The position numbers and the translations under genes are program-made. The notes below the pieces were generated by a model. The model made no database searches and had not been told where the DNA came from. It saw only the letters and a list, made by a program, of their open reading frames with translations. 64,000 nucleotides of DNA from positions 2,547,001-2,611,000 of the forward strand of contig NZ_CP088273.1 in assembly GCF_020731415.2 (NCBI RefSeq), given 5' to 3'. Below are positions 27,164 to 39,388 of the stretch, in pieces. The stretch comes from Phyllobacterium sp. T1293 (GTDB taxonomy: Bacteria > Pseudomonadota > Alphaproteobacteria > Rhizobiales > Rhizobiaceae). The number at the start of each line of letters is the position of its first letter. Position 1 is the first letter of the stretch.

Positions 27164-27463
27164 GTGGTTCGTGGTTCGACAAGCTCACCATGAGGGAGAG
27201 GGGTGATGCAATGATAATCGCAAAGATTGCTGAATTTAACTCTCTGCAACCCACCTACTCCGTCATCCTCGGGCTTGACCCGAGGACCCACGGCTAAGAA
27301 GCTCAAACAAACGTAGATGCCGGCGTTTTTAAATTATGGGTCCTCGGGTCAAGCCCGAGGATGACGGTGTAGGGTTGATAAACGGGAGCCACAATCTGCG
27401 TCGGCGATGATTAGCATTGCATCACCCCTCTCCCTCATGGTGAGCTTGTCGAACCACGAATCC
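27164..27463. repeat. Palindromic intergenic repeat, copy 3 (nested, best preserved)
   Basis: Outer arms at 27164-27228 and about 27412-27463 match over more than 50 bases when inverted: besides GTTCGACAAGCTCACC and its flanks they share GGGGTGATGCAATG followed by TAATC. The inner palindrome is at 27261-27366. It occupies the gap between the convergent gamma-glutamylcyclotransferase-like and truB genes, so transcripts from both sides would end in very stable structure. Confidence 0.88.
27261..27366. repeat. Inner palindrome of repeat copy 3
   Basis: Left arm 27261-27288 (CGTCATCCTCGGGCTTGACC and onward) and its inverted partner 27339-27366 match the inner arms of copy 2, while the central spacer differs in sequence. 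Confidence 0.88.
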
Positions 27464-27504
27464 ACGGACCACCACCCGCAGCACTGCAATCAAAGGCCCA
27501 AGAC

Positions 27505-28479
27505 CTAGATCGTGAAAACGCGCTTGGGCTTGAACTGACCCTGCTCGATAAACCCGATAGCCAGAAGCTTGCCCTTGCTGGTCACGCAGGCTTCGTCGGC
27601 TTCCACAGGGGCATCGCGGCCGCGCAGGATGACCGGATTGCCCATGCGGATGCGGTGGGCCTGATCATCGGAAAGAGCAACCTGTGGCAGGCTTTCCAAT
27701 GCGGCGCCCGTATCGATAAGAAACGCATCCATTACGGAAAAACGCGCTGCAATGCTTTCATAGGAATTATCCGCGCCTTCCTCATCCTCGGCGGGAACCG
27801 GCGGATGGGCAGCTTCCAGCTCTGCCAGCGTGACGAAATCCTGTTCGTCAAAAGGTGCAACTTCAATGCGGCGCAGATCGGAAATATGGCCGTAGCAGCC
27901 AAGGTCGCGCCCCATATCGCGGGCCAGCGAACGCACATAGGTGCCTTTGCCGCACTCAACTTCGAAAATCGCGGTCAATGCATCAGGCTGCTCGATCAGG
28001 TCAAGCCGGTCGATTTCCACTTCGCGCGAAGGAATTTCCACCTCTTCGCCACCGCGCGCCAGATCATAGGCGCGTTCACCTGCAATCTTGATGGCGGAGA
28101 ATTTTGGCGGCGTCTGTTGAATGACACCGGTGTATTTGGGCAGGATGGCAGTAATCGCCGCCTTGTCGGGACGGGTATCGGAGGTAACTGTGATTTCGCC
28201 TTCCATGTCATCGGTGGTGCGTTCTGCACCCCAGGTGACGGTGAAACGATAGATCTTGGTTCCGTCCATCACATAGGGCACGGTCTTTGTCGCTTCGCCC
28301 AGCGCAATTGGCAACATCCCCGATGCAAGCGGATCAAGCGTGCCCGCATGACCGGCCTTTTCAGCCTTGAACAGCCATTTGATCTTGGAAACGGCTTCGG
28401 TCGAACCCATGCCCTTCGGCTTGTCGAAAATCAGCCAGCCGGATACCGGACGGCCCTTTTTCTTGCGCTGCCGTGCCAT
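27505..28479 (-). CDS. truB: tRNA pseudouridine-55 synthase
   Basis: Makes pseudouridine 55 in the T loop of tRNAs. 324 residues: N-terminal [20 protein letters not shown], the catalytic aspartate in [20 protein letters not shown], and [13 protein letters not shown] in the core; the C-terminal extension carries the PUA-like end. It overlaps the rbfA stop by one base, so translation is coupled. It is the last gene of the rimP-nusA-infB operon. Confidence 0.96.
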   Translation of the reverse strand: MARQRKKKGRPVSGWLIFDKPKGMGSTEAVSKIKWLFKAEKAGHAGTLDPLASGMLPIALGEATKTVPYVMDGTKIYRFTVTWGAERTTDDMEGEITVTSDTRPDKAAITAILPKYTGVIQQTPPKFSAIKIAGERAYDLARGGEEVEIPSREVEIDRLDLIEQPDALTAIFEVECGKGTYVRSLARDMGRDLGCYGHISDLRRIEVAPFDEQDFVTLAELEAAHPPVPAEDEEGADNSYESIAARFSVMDAFLIDTGAALESLPQVALSDDQAHRIRMGNPVILRGRDAPVEADEACVTSKGKLLAIGFIEQGQFKPKRVFTI

Positions 28480-28946
28480 CAGTTATTCCCGTCGCCGCCA
28501 TGTCCGGGCACGTCACCGGGGTTTGGATCACCGCCGTCATCGTCATCATGATCATCATGATTGTCGAGATCGCGGGTCACTTCAGGCTTGCGCAGCAGCG
28601 CATCAATCTTGGCGTAATTGTCGAAGCTCGTATCAATACGGAAGCGAAACTCCGGCATATATTTCATCTGCTTGAGAAAAACGCCCGCCCGGCCGCGAAT
28701 GAATTTCGCATGCTGATTCAAGGCGGCAATCACCGCGTCACCATCCTTCGCGCCAATGGGCGAGACAAAGCAGGTGGCAATCTTCAAATCATTGGACATG
28801 CGCACTTCAGAAATGGCGACGACGGCGTTTTCCAAAGTGTCGTCACGGACTTCACCGCGCTGGAGCACCTGAGAAACCGCATGGCGCACCTGTTCACTGA
28901 CGCGCAATTGGCGTTGAGACGGGCCGGAGGAAGCAGAACGAGGCAT
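28479..28946 (-). CDS. rbfA: 30S ribosome-binding factor A
   Basis: Late 30S maturation factor. The 155-residue product starts with a basic leader ([20 protein letters not shown]), contains the KH-like core with [16 protein letters not shown] and [14 protein letters not shown], and ends in an unusual Asp/His/Gly-rich tail ([17 protein letters not shown] onward, about 28 residues) that is low complexity and possibly metal-binding. It sits downstream of infB and overlaps truB by one base. Confidence 0.94.
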   Translation of the reverse strand: MPRSASSGPSQRQLRVSEQVRHAVSQVLQRGEVRDDTLENAVVAISEVRMSNDLKIATCFVSPIGAKDGDAVIAALNQHAKFIRGRAGVFLKQMKYMPEFRFRIDTSFDNYAKIDALLRKPEVTRDLDNHDDHDDDDGGDPNPGDVPGHGGDGNN

Positions 28947-28971
28947 AATTATCGTATCCCAACATACAGGA

Positions 28972-28996
28972 GATCGCCGGTTTTGGTCCGGCGATC
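28972..28996 (-). other. Hairpin between infB and rbfA
   Basis: GATCGCCGG (28972-28980) and CCGGCGATC (28988-28996) form a perfect 9-bp stem with a 7-base loop on the operon transcript. There is no T run, so termination is unlikely; it may tune rbfA expression or be a processing site. Confidence 0.55.
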
Positions 28997-29039
28997 CTGT
29001 TATCGATGATTTAAATGCCGCCCTTCTCAGGGCTGGGCA

Positions 29040-31828
<2,789 letters not shown>

Positions 31829-31832
<4 letters not shown>

Positions 31833-32470
31833 TCCGTTTCCGTTTCCTTCGCGGCAGGTGCCGCTTTAGCGTCGGCCAGATCCGTACGGCCATCGCGAAA
31901 ATGCTGTAGCAGCCGAGCTCGATCGATGAACCCGGCAGCTGCCTTCCCCTTGAGTACGGCAGCATGTATCACATTTACCCCGCCTAATGCCAAATCCATT
32001 TCATCGCTTTCAAACAATGAAAGGGCGGGAATTTCCGGTCCGCCGGCATAAACTACCGAACGGCGGGCCTGGTCAAGCTTGCGGACGCCATCTTCGGCGG
32101 CTTCTCGGGCATGAAGAACCAACGCTGCGGTGCCACTGCGGATAGCTGAGTCCACTTTTGCGGCCCCTGTTACCACAACACCGGCCTTGCGCGCCAACCC
32201 AAAACTGCCGAGCGCGAATTTTACCAGCATCTGCTCCACAACCAGCCCGAAATTATCCGGGACAGTCACGTTGGTTTTCAATGCACGCGGGAAAAGCTTT
32301 CGCTTGACCGCTTCATCAATATAACGGCGCTCGGCCTTCACCCAACACCCCCTGCCGGGAAGATTGCGCTTCAAATCAGCGACAACCGTCCCATCGGGGC
32401 TTGCCACAAACCGGATCATGTCATCGACAGAACCGCCTTCGCGCGTGACAATGCATGTCCTGTCGTTCAT
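31829..32470 (-). CDS. YlxR/L7Ae fusion RNA-binding protein
   Basis: Two-domain protein typical of the alphaproteobacterial nusA-infB operon. The N-terminal YlxR (DUF448) domain has RTCIVTREG and [19 protein letters not shown]; the C-terminal L7Ae-like domain has [19 protein letters not shown] and [16 protein letters not shown]. YlxR domains bind structured RNA (in Gram-positives YlxR modulates RNase P). 213 residues from ATG 32470; a TTG at 32488 would add six. It overlaps infB by 4 bases and follows nusA closely. Confidence 0.88.
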
Positions 32471-32501
32471 TTCCGGTTCCACGTACAAGGTCTTCTCGCT
32501 A

Positions 32502-34103
32502 TCAGCCAGCGACCTCTTCGTCCGGCACTTCGTCAGTTTCTACGGCAACCAGATCGTCTTCGGTGATCCAGCCAGCCTTGAGGCGGGCGGTCAGAACCAT
32601 CTGTTCGGCCTCGGTACGGCTGACTTCAAAAGCCGAGAGAATGCCCGAATGGTTGATTGTCTCACCATCCTTGCGCTCACGCCAGCCGGTCAGTTCATCC
32701 ACCGCATATCCGGCGAAGTCTTCAATCGTCTTGACGCCATCTTCACCGACAGCAACCAGAATGGCATTGGTCATGCCTGGCAGGTCGCGCAATTCGTCCG
32801 TAACACCGAGTTCCTTGCGGCGGGCATCGCGCTCTTCTTCGATGCGACCAAGATATTCCTGCGCACGCTGCTGGATTTCGCTTGCCGTTTCCTCATCGAA
32901 ACCATCGATGGAGGAAATTTCATCGCCATCTACATAGGCGATTTCCTCAACGCTGGCAAAACCTTCCGACGCAAGAACCTGACCGACCATCTCGTCAACA
33001 TCAAGCGCTTCCATGAACAGGTTCGAACGCTCGACAAATTCCTTCTGGCGACGTTCGGATTCTTCCTGCTCGGTGAGAATGTCGATATCCCAGCCGGTTA
33101 GCTGCGATGCAAGGCGAACGTTCTGACCACGACGACCAATTGCTAGTGATAGTTGGTCATCCGGAACCACAACTTCAATACGTTCCGCATCTTCATCGAG
33201 AACAACCTTGGAAACTTCTGCCGGCTGCAATGCGTTGACGATGAAGGAAGCCGGTTCTGGCGACCACGGAATGATGTCGATCTTTTCGCCCTGCAATTCG
33301 CCGACAACCGCCTGAACGCGCGAACCGCGCATACCAACGCAGGCACCAACAGGATCGATTGAGGAATCGCGGGAAATCACGGCAATCTTGGCGCGCGAAC
33401 CCGGATCACGGGCAACGGACTTGATCTCGATGATGCCGTCGTAAATCTCAGGCACTTCCATGGTGAAAAGCTTGGCCATGAACTGCGGATGGGTGCGGCT
33501 CAGGAAAATCTGCGGGCCACGCTGTTCGCGGCGCACATCATAGACATAGGCGCGAACACGATCACCATAGCGGAAAGTTTCGCGGGGGATCAGCTCGTCA
33601 CGACGAACAATCGCTTCACCGCGGCCAAGGTCAACGATCACATTGCCATATTCAACGCGCTTGACGCTGCCGTTGATGATTTCACCAACACGGTCCTTAT
33701 ATTCATCATACTGGCGGTCACGTTCGGCTTCGCGCACTTTCTGCACGATAACTTGCTTGGCGGACTGGGCAGCGATACGGCCAAAATCCATCGGCGGCAG
33801 CTGATCGGCGAGGAAGTCACCGGGCTGCGCATCAGGGTTGCGGTCGCGGGCAGCATCCATGCTGATCTGCGTAACCGGATCTTCGACATTATCGACGACT
33901 TCAAGCAAACGTTGCAGCTTGATTTCGCCTGTCTTGGCGTTGATATCGGCGCGGATGTTGGTTTCCTGACCGTAACGCGAACGTGCGGCCTTCTGGATGG
34001 CGTCGGCCATTGCCGCAAGAACGATCTCGCGGTCAATCGACTTCTCGCGGGCCACCGCATCGGCGATCTGCAGAAGTTCTAGCCTGTTTGCACTGACTGC
34101 CAT
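32502..34103 (-). CDS. nusA: Transcription termination/antitermination factor NusA
   Basis: RNA-polymerase elongation factor acting in pausing, termination and rRNA antitermination. 533 residues from the ATG at 34103 (MAVSANRLELLQIADAVARE), which has AAGGAG upstream; earlier in-frame codons lack a ribosome site. Domains in order are the N-terminal RNAP-binding domain, S1, two KH domains (CVGMRGSRVQAVVGELQGEKID; LAIGRRGQNVRLAS) and two C-terminal acidic helix-hairpin-helix repeats. It follows rimP by 62 bases. Confidence 0.97.
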   Translation of the reverse strand: MAVSANRLELLQIADAVAREKSIDREIVLAAMADAIQKAARSRYGQETNIRADINAKTGEIKLQRLLEVVDNVEDPVTQISMDAARDRNPDAQPGDFLADQLPPMDFGRIAAQSAKQVIVQKVREAERDRQYDEYKDRVGEIINGSVKRVEYGNVIVDLGRGEAIVRRDELIPRETFRYGDRVRAYVYDVRREQRGPQIFLSRTHPQFMAKLFTMEVPEIYDGIIEIKSVARDPGSRAKIAVISRDSSIDPVGACVGMRGSRVQAVVGELQGEKIDIIPWSPEPASFIVNALQPAEVSKVVLDEDAERIEVVVPDDQLSLAIGRRGQNVRLASQLTGWDIDILTEQEESERRQKEFVERSNLFMEALDVDEMVGQVLASEGFASVEEIAYVDGDEISSIDGFDEETASEIQQRAQEYLGRIEEERDARRKELGVTDELRDLPGMTNAILVAVGEDGVKTIEDFAGYAVDELTGWRERKDGETINHSGILSAFEVSRTEAEQMVLTARLKAGWITEDDLVAVETDEVPDEEVAG

Positions 34104-34165
34104 GTCTTTCTCCTTGAAATTCCCCTTGGGGTTCATCGCACCGCTTCTCCCGCGGCGTATGAAGA

Positions 34166-34831
34166 TCAATCCTGTTTAGTCTGTTCCTGCTCAGCAGATT
34201 CCGTCTGCCCTGCTTCGTCAGCAGCGCCCTCCTCCGGAATCCTGCCTTCGCGCAAATCCTTGTCGCGGCGCAAAGCATCGCGAATGAGATCATCTGTCAA
34301 AATGAGCCGCGCATCCGAGATCAACTCGAAAGGCACCTCTATCACCGGCTCATCACCATAACTCGCCTGATCGCTCTCTATCGTGACAGCATCATCGGTT
34401 ACGGCAGCAATGCGGCCACGGAATTTCTTCCGGCCGCTCAAAACAGCTGATGTATCGACCTTGACGATATGACCGGACCAGGTGTTGAAATCCGATTTGC
34501 GCACCAATGGGCGATCAATACCGGGTGACGACACTTCCAGATGATAATGGCGGTCGATGGGGTCTTCCACATCAAGCACCGGCGACATGGTGCGACTGAC
34601 CAGTTCGCAATCTTCAACGGTCATCGTGCCATCGAAGCGCTCGGCCATGATTTGCAAAGTCAGGCCGTTCAGGCCTGAGAGACGAACACGCACGAGGCGA
34701 AAACCGATGGATTCGAGAACCGGTTCAATAATTCCGGCAACACGGGCATCAATGCCCGTCTCGGTTATAATACGCGCTTCATGTGCAGTTGTATCAACCG
34801 CTTCGTGTTCTGTTTTGGTGCCGTCTGTCAC
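34166..34831 (-). CDS. rimP: Ribosome maturation factor RimP
   Basis: Assists 30S assembly. 221 residues from a GTG at 34831, with [17 protein letters not shown] lead ([17 protein letters not shown]), family core [19 protein letters not shown] and [15 protein letters not shown], and a C-terminal Sm-like domain. The acidic, glutamine-rich tail ([11 protein letters not shown]) extends beyond the usual end. The start is uncertain: a TTG at 34858 has no ribosome site, and the predicted promoter 92 bases upstream of the GTG fits either. First gene of the large operon. Confidence 0.93.
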   Translation of the reverse strand: MTDGTKTEHEAVDTTAHEARIITETGIDARVAGIIEPVLESIGFRLVRVRLSGLNGLTLQIMAERFDGTMTVEDCELVSRTMSPVLDVEDPIDRHYHLEVSSPGIDRPLVRKSDFNTWSGHIVKVDTSAVLSGRKKFRGRIAAVTDDAVTIESDQASYGDEPVIEVPFELISDARLILTDDLIRDALRRDKDLREGRIPEEGAADEAGQTESAEQEQTKQD

Positions 34832-35233
34832 GCAGAATTTTCCCTGTTTCGGCCCCAAGAAACAAAAAAGAGCGGGACCTGTGTGGACCCACCCCTGTTC
34901 TATCGACCAAGAATATGAGTTCTATATATCGAAATGACGGGGTAGTTTCAAGCTCCGTGTCGAATTTCTACACATCAGCTACAGTTCGATGATTTTCAAA
35001 CCGGAAGACTACCAATCCGTCTTACGTGTTGCGCTGAGAAACGCCGCAGAGGCCCAAGGCAGTCAAAAACGGTCCGGGCAGGCGGATTGAGGCTTTTATA
35101 AGGGGCCAAAACGCCCGATTCTGGCCATCGCAATGCATTTTCGCATGGCTGCCCTGCGCCGAAGGGCCTAACCATTTGAGGTCAACTCACCTATTTATGC
35201 TGCATCGCAATATAACTGCGAAAGGAATGAGCC
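34832..35233. other. Divergent gap before rimP and the 54-residue gene
   Basis: 402 bases with the rimP promoter (34923-34951) and otherwise no recognisable gene or RNA. Scattered GC-rich inverted segments near 35080-35165 do not form a named motif. Unlike E. coli, no initiator-tRNA gene precedes rimP here. Confidence 0.4.
34923..34951 (-). promoter_or_regulatory. Probable promoter of the rimP-nusA-infB operon
   Basis: On the minus strand TTGAAA (34946-34951) and TATATA (34923-34928) are separated by exactly 17 bases. Transcription would start near 34916, leaving a leader of about 85 bases before the GTG start of rimP. Confidence 0.7.
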
Positions 35234-35398
35234 ATGACCACGAGACATATGCCTAACAAGATCAGCCGCTTTCTCAATGTATTCGGCAGTGCCGTCGCTG
35301 TTGCTTCTGCAACACGTATCGGTCATCAGCCGGTTGCATCAGACCTGCGCAATCTTGGCATTGACCCTGTTCAGTTCAGCGCTATCCACCGGAACTAG
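35234..35398 (+). CDS. Conserved 54-residue small protein
   Basis: Short gene with a strong ribosome site (AAAGGA) 8 bases before its ATG, opposite in strand to its neighbours. The product starts MTTRHMPNKISRFLNVFGSA and ends LGIDPVQFSAIHRN. The pattern NVFGSAVAVASATR followed by a LxxLGIDPxxF ending resembles short rhizobial proteins annotated only as hypothetical. It is basic and amphipathic with no signal peptide; RNA or membrane-surface binding is possible but unproven. Coding status rests on the ribosome site and family-like ending. Confidence 0.65.
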   Translation: MTTRHMPNKISRFLNVFGSAVAVASATRIGHQPVASDLRNLGIDPVQFSAIHRN

Positions 35399-35458
35399 AG
35401 CATCGCGCCGTCAATAAGGCGCAAGCTCTCTATCCGGTGGACTGAGACTGATCGCTGA

Positions 35459-36976
35459 TCAGTCTTCGTTTGCGGCAAGCTGCGACAGTACCTTGCCTTT
35501 GCCCCGTGCCCGCAGAATAAGCGGCACAACCACAGCACAGACAGCCAGAACAAGCAGAATGATCGCGATGGGCGAACCCACCAGAACGGTGACGTCGCCC
35601 TGACTGATCGCCAGCGCGCGGCGCAATTGCTGTTCGGCCATGGGCCCAAGGATCAAACCGACAACCACCGGTGCGATCGGATAACCGAAGCGCCGCAGGA
35701 TATATCCCAGAATACCGAACACCAGCAGCATACCAAGCTCGAATGTCGAGGGATTGGCGCCGATGGTGCCAAGCGTTGCGAACACCAGAATGCCCGCATA
35801 GAGCCAGTGCCGTGGGATCGACAGCAAGCGGACCCAAAGGCCGATCAATGGCAGGTTCAGTACCAGCAGCATGAAGTTGGCCACCAGCAAGCTGGCAATC
35901 AGGCCCCATACAATTTGCGGATTTGTCGCGAACAACAGTGGTCCGGGCTGCAAACCGAATTGCTGGAACCCTGCCAGCATGATGGCAGCAGTCGCTGTCG
36001 TGGGCAGGCCTAGTGTCAGAAGAGGGACCAGCGTTCCGGCTGCCGACGCGTTGTTGGCAGCTTCTGGACCAGCCACACCTTCAATGGCGCCGTGACCGAA
36101 CTCCTCTGGCTTCTTGGCCAGCTGCTTTTCCACCGAGTAAGACAGGAACGTGCCAATCTCGGCACCGCCAGCGGGCATGGCACCAATCGGGAAGCCGATA
36201 ATTGTGCCACGCAACCATGGTTTCCATGAGCGCGACCAGTCTTCCCTGTTCATCCAGACAGAACCCTTGACCGGCTCGATCTTTTCATCGCCGCCCCCAC
36301 GCGCAGCCGCCACACTCAGCGTTTCGCCGATAGCAAAGAGCGCAACGGCAAGCGTCGTCACTTCCACCCCGTCAAGCAAATCCGGAATGCCGAATGCCAA
36401 TCGGGCCTGACCTGTCTGAAGGTCGATGCCGATGAGGCCGAGGGCAAGTCCGAGAAAGAGTGCTGTCAGGCCGCGAAGCGTCGAATCGCCGAAGGCAGCC
36501 GATACGGTCATGAAGGCAAGAATCATCAAGGCGAAATATTCGGCCGGTCCAAAGGACAGGGCAAACCTGACGATAGTCGGCGCGATCAACGCAAGGCCCA
36601 GCGTTGCAATCAGACCAGCAACGAAGGAGCCAATGGCAGCCGTTGCCAGAGCAGGTCCCCCGCGCCCGGCGCGCGCCATTTTATTGCCTTCGAGCGCGGT
36701 GACAATGGATGCGCTTTCCCCCGGCGTATTCAGAAGAATGGATGTGGTCGAACCGCCATACATGCCACCGTAATAAATACCGGCAAACATGATGAGCGAA
36801 CCCGCTGGATCAAGTTTGTAGGTTACGGGCAAAAGCAGCGCGACAGTCAGCGCAGGTCCGATGCCCGGCAGGACGCCAACGGCAGTACCCAGCGTGACGC
36901 CGACCAACGCATAAAACAGGTTCATAGGCTCCAGTGCGACGAGAAAGCCGTGGGCCAAGAGTGTGAATGTATCCAT
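35459..36976 (-). CDS. tctA: Tripartite tricarboxylate transporter, large membrane subunit
   Basis: TctA forms the 12-helix channel of secondary TTT transporters that import citrate-like acids using a periplasmic receptor. 505 residues, overwhelmingly hydrophobic, with the family motifs [20 protein letters not shown] and [21 protein letters not shown] at the N-terminus and the repeated [20 protein letters not shown] in the second half. Gene order tctC-tctB-tctA is complete, with 14 bases between tctB and tctA. Confidence 0.93.
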   Translation of the reverse strand: MDTFTLLAHGFLVALEPMNLFYALVGVTLGTAVGVLPGIGPALTVALLLPVTYKLDPAGSLIMFAGIYYGGMYGGSTTSILLNTPGESASIVTALEGNKMARAGRGGPALATAAIGSFVAGLIATLGLALIAPTIVRFALSFGPAEYFALMILAFMTVSAAFGDSTLRGLTALFLGLALGLIGIDLQTGQARLAFGIPDLLDGVEVTTLAVALFAIGETLSVAAARGGGDEKIEPVKGSVWMNREDWSRSWKPWLRGTIIGFPIGAMPAGGAEIGTFLSYSVEKQLAKKPEEFGHGAIEGVAGPEAANNASAAGTLVPLLTLGLPTTATAAIMLAGFQQFGLQPGPLLFATNPQIVWGLIASLLVANFMLLVLNLPLIGLWVRLLSIPRHWLYAGILVFATLGTIGANPSTFELGMLLVFGILGYILRRFGYPIAPVVVGLILGPMAEQQLRRALAISQGDVTVLVGSPIAIILLVLAVCAVVVPLILRARGKGKVLSQLAANED

Positions 36977-36990
36977 GGCTATGATGCCCT

Positions 36991-37473
36991 TTAAATGAGG
37001 TGCTCAAGTGGCCCGGCCGGAAGCGACAATTGCAGCCCCTTGGCAAAAATCACCCATACGACAAAGGAAAGGACGATACCGATTGGAACTGTCATCCAGA
37101 GCGGCCCCTTACCGAACCCGCGCGCGGTCGCTGCAAACAGCAGGCCCGTTGCAATGGAAAAACCGACGGTGTTCAGAAGCAGCATCTGGGCGGCAAGTCC
37201 GCCAACAATCCAGAAAACCGGCCCGAATTCCTGTTCTTCGCGTGCGGGAAAATCTCCACGACGGGCTTCAAAACCGGTCCATATGGCCAATACGAACAAG
37301 CAGGCGGCGATGGCATAAGGGAAAGCGCCGGGGCCAATGCGGGTCGAGCTTCCGCCATGGGCGGTCGCAGTGCTGTAAACAATCACAGCCGCGATGATGG
37401 CCAGAACGGCTGCAATGACCAGCGCCGCCCGATCAGGGCGGCGCGCTTCGGAAGTGGTTGGCTTGTCTGTCAT
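36991..37473 (-). CDS. tctB: Tripartite tricarboxylate transporter, small membrane subunit
   Basis: TctB is the four-helix partner of TctA. The 160-residue protein starts with a cytoplasmic leader ([15 protein letters not shown]), then four hydrophobic helices including [19 protein letters not shown] and [20 protein letters not shown]. It overlaps the tctC stop by 4 bases, so the three subunits are made together. Confidence 0.88.
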   Translation of the reverse strand: MTDKPTTSEARRPDRAALVIAAVLAIIAAVIVYSTATAHGGSSTRIGPGAFPYAIAACLFVLAIWTGFEARRGDFPAREEQEFGPVFWIVGGLAAQMLLLNTVGFSIATGLLFAATARGFGKGPLWMTVPIGIVLSFVVWVIFAKGLQLSLPAGPLEHLI

Positions 37474-38420
37474 TTTACAAGGCCGATATCTTTCAGGATC
37501 GCCGACGTGGCTTCCGTGTCCTTGGCCAACTGCGCCTTGAACGCATCACCGGCAAGATATGTATTGGCCCAGCCCTTGGCAGCAAGCTGATCCTGCCATG
37601 TCTTCGACTTCACCATCTTTTCAACATCCGCGCCGATAGCAGCTTCCTGTTCCTTGGATATGCCGGGAGCAGCAGCAACCATGCGCCAGTTCTGAATCGC
37701 GACATCAACGCCGCCTTCCTTGAAGGTTGGCGCATCAACACCTGCAACCTTGGCATCGCTGGAAATGCCGATAATGCGCAATGTGCCGGCCTTGATCTGC
37801 GATTCAAACTCGCCGTAACCGGAAATACCGACGGTCACCTGATTGCCGAGAATAGCAGCAAGTGCTTCACCGCCACCGGAGAAGGCGATGTAGTTGACCT
37901 TGGTCGGATCAACACCTGCGGCCTTGGCAATAAGGCCAGCCGTAATGTGATCCGTACCACCAGCGGAGCCACCACCCCAGGAAACGGAACCCGGATCAGA
38001 CTTCAGCTTCTCAACAAGATCAGCAATGTTTTTAATCGGGGATGCCGCCGGCACAACCAGCGCTTCAAATTCGCCCGTGAGGCGGGCAATTGGTGTGACC
38101 TGTGTCAGATTAACAGGTGAGTCATTGGTGAGGATAGCGCCGACCATCACATAACCGCCGACGATCAGCTGCGCCGGATCACCCTTTGCCGAATTGGCAA
38201 ACTGGGCAAGACCGATGGTGCCGCCAGCACCTGGAACATTGACGACCTGAACGTTTCCGGAAATCTTCTCATCCTGGAAGACGGTCTGGAGCGTACGCGC
38301 CGTCTGATCCCAGCCACCGCCAGGGGCTGCAGGTGCCATGATCTTATAGTCGGCAGCGAAAGCCGCACCTGACACAATCAGTGCGCCGGTCGCGACGAAA
38401 GCAAGCAACATTTTACCCAT
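37470..38420 (-). CDS. tctC: Tripartite tricarboxylate transporter, periplasmic receptor
   Basis: TctC/Bug-family binding protein of 316 residues. The signal peptide MGKMLLAFVATGALIVSGAA is followed by the Bug core APAAPGGGWDQTARTLQTVF and NVPGAGGTIGLAQFANS, the loops that grip a carboxylate. The ligand is a di- or tricarboxylate by family; the exact acid is unknown. The start has GGGAGGA 9 bases upstream. No TctDE two-component regulator lies beside it, so its induction signal is not visible. Confidence 0.92.
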   Translation of the reverse strand: MGKMLLAFVATGALIVSGAAFAADYKIMAPAAPGGGWDQTARTLQTVFQDEKISGNVQVVNVPGAGGTIGLAQFANSAKGDPAQLIVGGYVMVGAILTNDSPVNLTQVTPIARLTGEFEALVVPAASPIKNIADLVEKLKSDPGSVSWGGGSAGGTDHITAGLIAKAAGVDPTKVNYIAFSGGGEALAAILGNQVTVGISGYGEFESQIKAGTLRIIGISSDAKVAGVDAPTFKEGGVDVAIQNWRMVAAAPGISKEQEAAIGADVEKMVKSKTWQDQLAAKGWANTYLAGDAFKAQLAKDTEATSAILKDIGLVK

Positions 38421-38614
38421 TGTAGAAATCCTCCCGTGACAGCATTCCGCCGTCTGTTTTTGCTGGTCCTTTGAAGAAGCCGGGAGTTGGCAACAGTCAA
38501 AGTCATGAATTGACGGCGAGCGTCGAACTCAAGCACAACAATATAACTACGGACAGCCTCCCAGCGGTCTCCTCATCTTCAGATTGATATGAGAAAACTG
38601 TCTGGAAGCTGTCA

Positions 38615-38645
38615 CAGGCAATAAAGAGCAGGCAAATATTGCCTG
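38615..38645 (-). other. Hairpin downstream of trmB
   Basis: CAGGCAATA (38615-38623) and TATTGCCTG (38637-38645) form a perfect 9-bp stem with a 13-base loop, 11 bases after the trmB stop. Without a T run it is an uncertain terminator for the metK-trmB transcript. Confidence 0.45.
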
Positions 38646-38655
38646 AACACCGAAG

Positions 38656-39366
38656 TCAGCGGCGCAAAAAGGTCAGATAAGCACCAATGCGGCCTTCGCG
38701 ATGCGCCTTCTGTTCATAGCGCGTGCCGGGCCAGGCTTCGTAAGGCGTATGCCAATCAGCAGAGGTTTCTGCCTGCCAGTCAAATTCGCTATGAATGCGG
38801 CAATGCTGCAGTGTCCAGTTTACATAGGTGTCGATATCGGACGCAAAGCGGAATGGACTACCCGGCTTCAAAACGCGGGCAAAACGATCGAGATTTTTCT
38901 GGCTGACGAAACGCCGCTTCCAGTGCTTCTTTTTCGGCCAGGGATCTGGATAGAAGAGATCAATGCCATCAAGCGATGCTTCCGGCAACCAGTCCAAAAC
39001 CTGTGTCGCATCGTCATCGTAAAGACGGATGTTCTGCAACTGCTTCTCGTGCAGATCGACGACCAGCTTCGCCATGCTGTTGACGAAAGGCTCGACGCCT
39101 ATGAAACCGGCTTTGGGAAAGCGTGCGGCCTCATGCAGCAAATGCTCACCGCCACCAAAGCCAATTTCCAGCCTGACCTTGTCGACCTCCGCAGTAAACA
39201 AACTGCGAAGGTCGTTTGGTGCAGATTCCGACAGATCCAGCTTGAGCAACGGTAGCAATTCATCGCGAATGGACCGCTGCAAGGGCCGCAGTGTCTTGCC
39301 ATTGCGTCTGCCAAAAAAGGCTTCCGTCGAACGCTCGCGTCTGGGCTCTTCTGTCTCTGTCATCAT
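38656..39366 (-). CDS. trmB: tRNA (guanine-46-N7)-methyltransferase
   Basis: Methylates N7 of G46 in the tRNA variable loop. 236 residues from ATG 39366 (a second ATG follows immediately). SAM fold: [20 protein letters not shown], then [13 protein letters not shown], and the signature [19 protein letters not shown] shared by TrmB proteins. It trails metK by 22 bases on the same strand, which fits: MetK supplies the methyl donor. Confidence 0.95.
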   Translation of the reverse strand: MMTETEEPRRERSTEAFFGRRNGKTLRPLQRSIRDELLPLLKLDLSESAPNDLRSLFTAEVDKVRLEIGFGGGEHLLHEAARFPKAGFIGVEPFVNSMAKLVVDLHEKQLQNIRLYDDDATQVLDWLPEASLDGIDLFYPDPWPKKKHWKRRFVSQKNLDRFARVLKPGSPFRFASDIDTYVNWTLQHCRIHSEFDWQAETSADWHTPYEAWPGTRYEQKAHREGRIGAYLTFLRR

Positions 39367-39388
39367 TACAATCAATCGTAGTGGCGGC

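Noticed and set aside
34832..35233. Initiator-tRNA or leader RNA before rimP as in E. coli
   Set aside because: No cloverleaf, GTTC-type T arm or CAT anticodon context was found.
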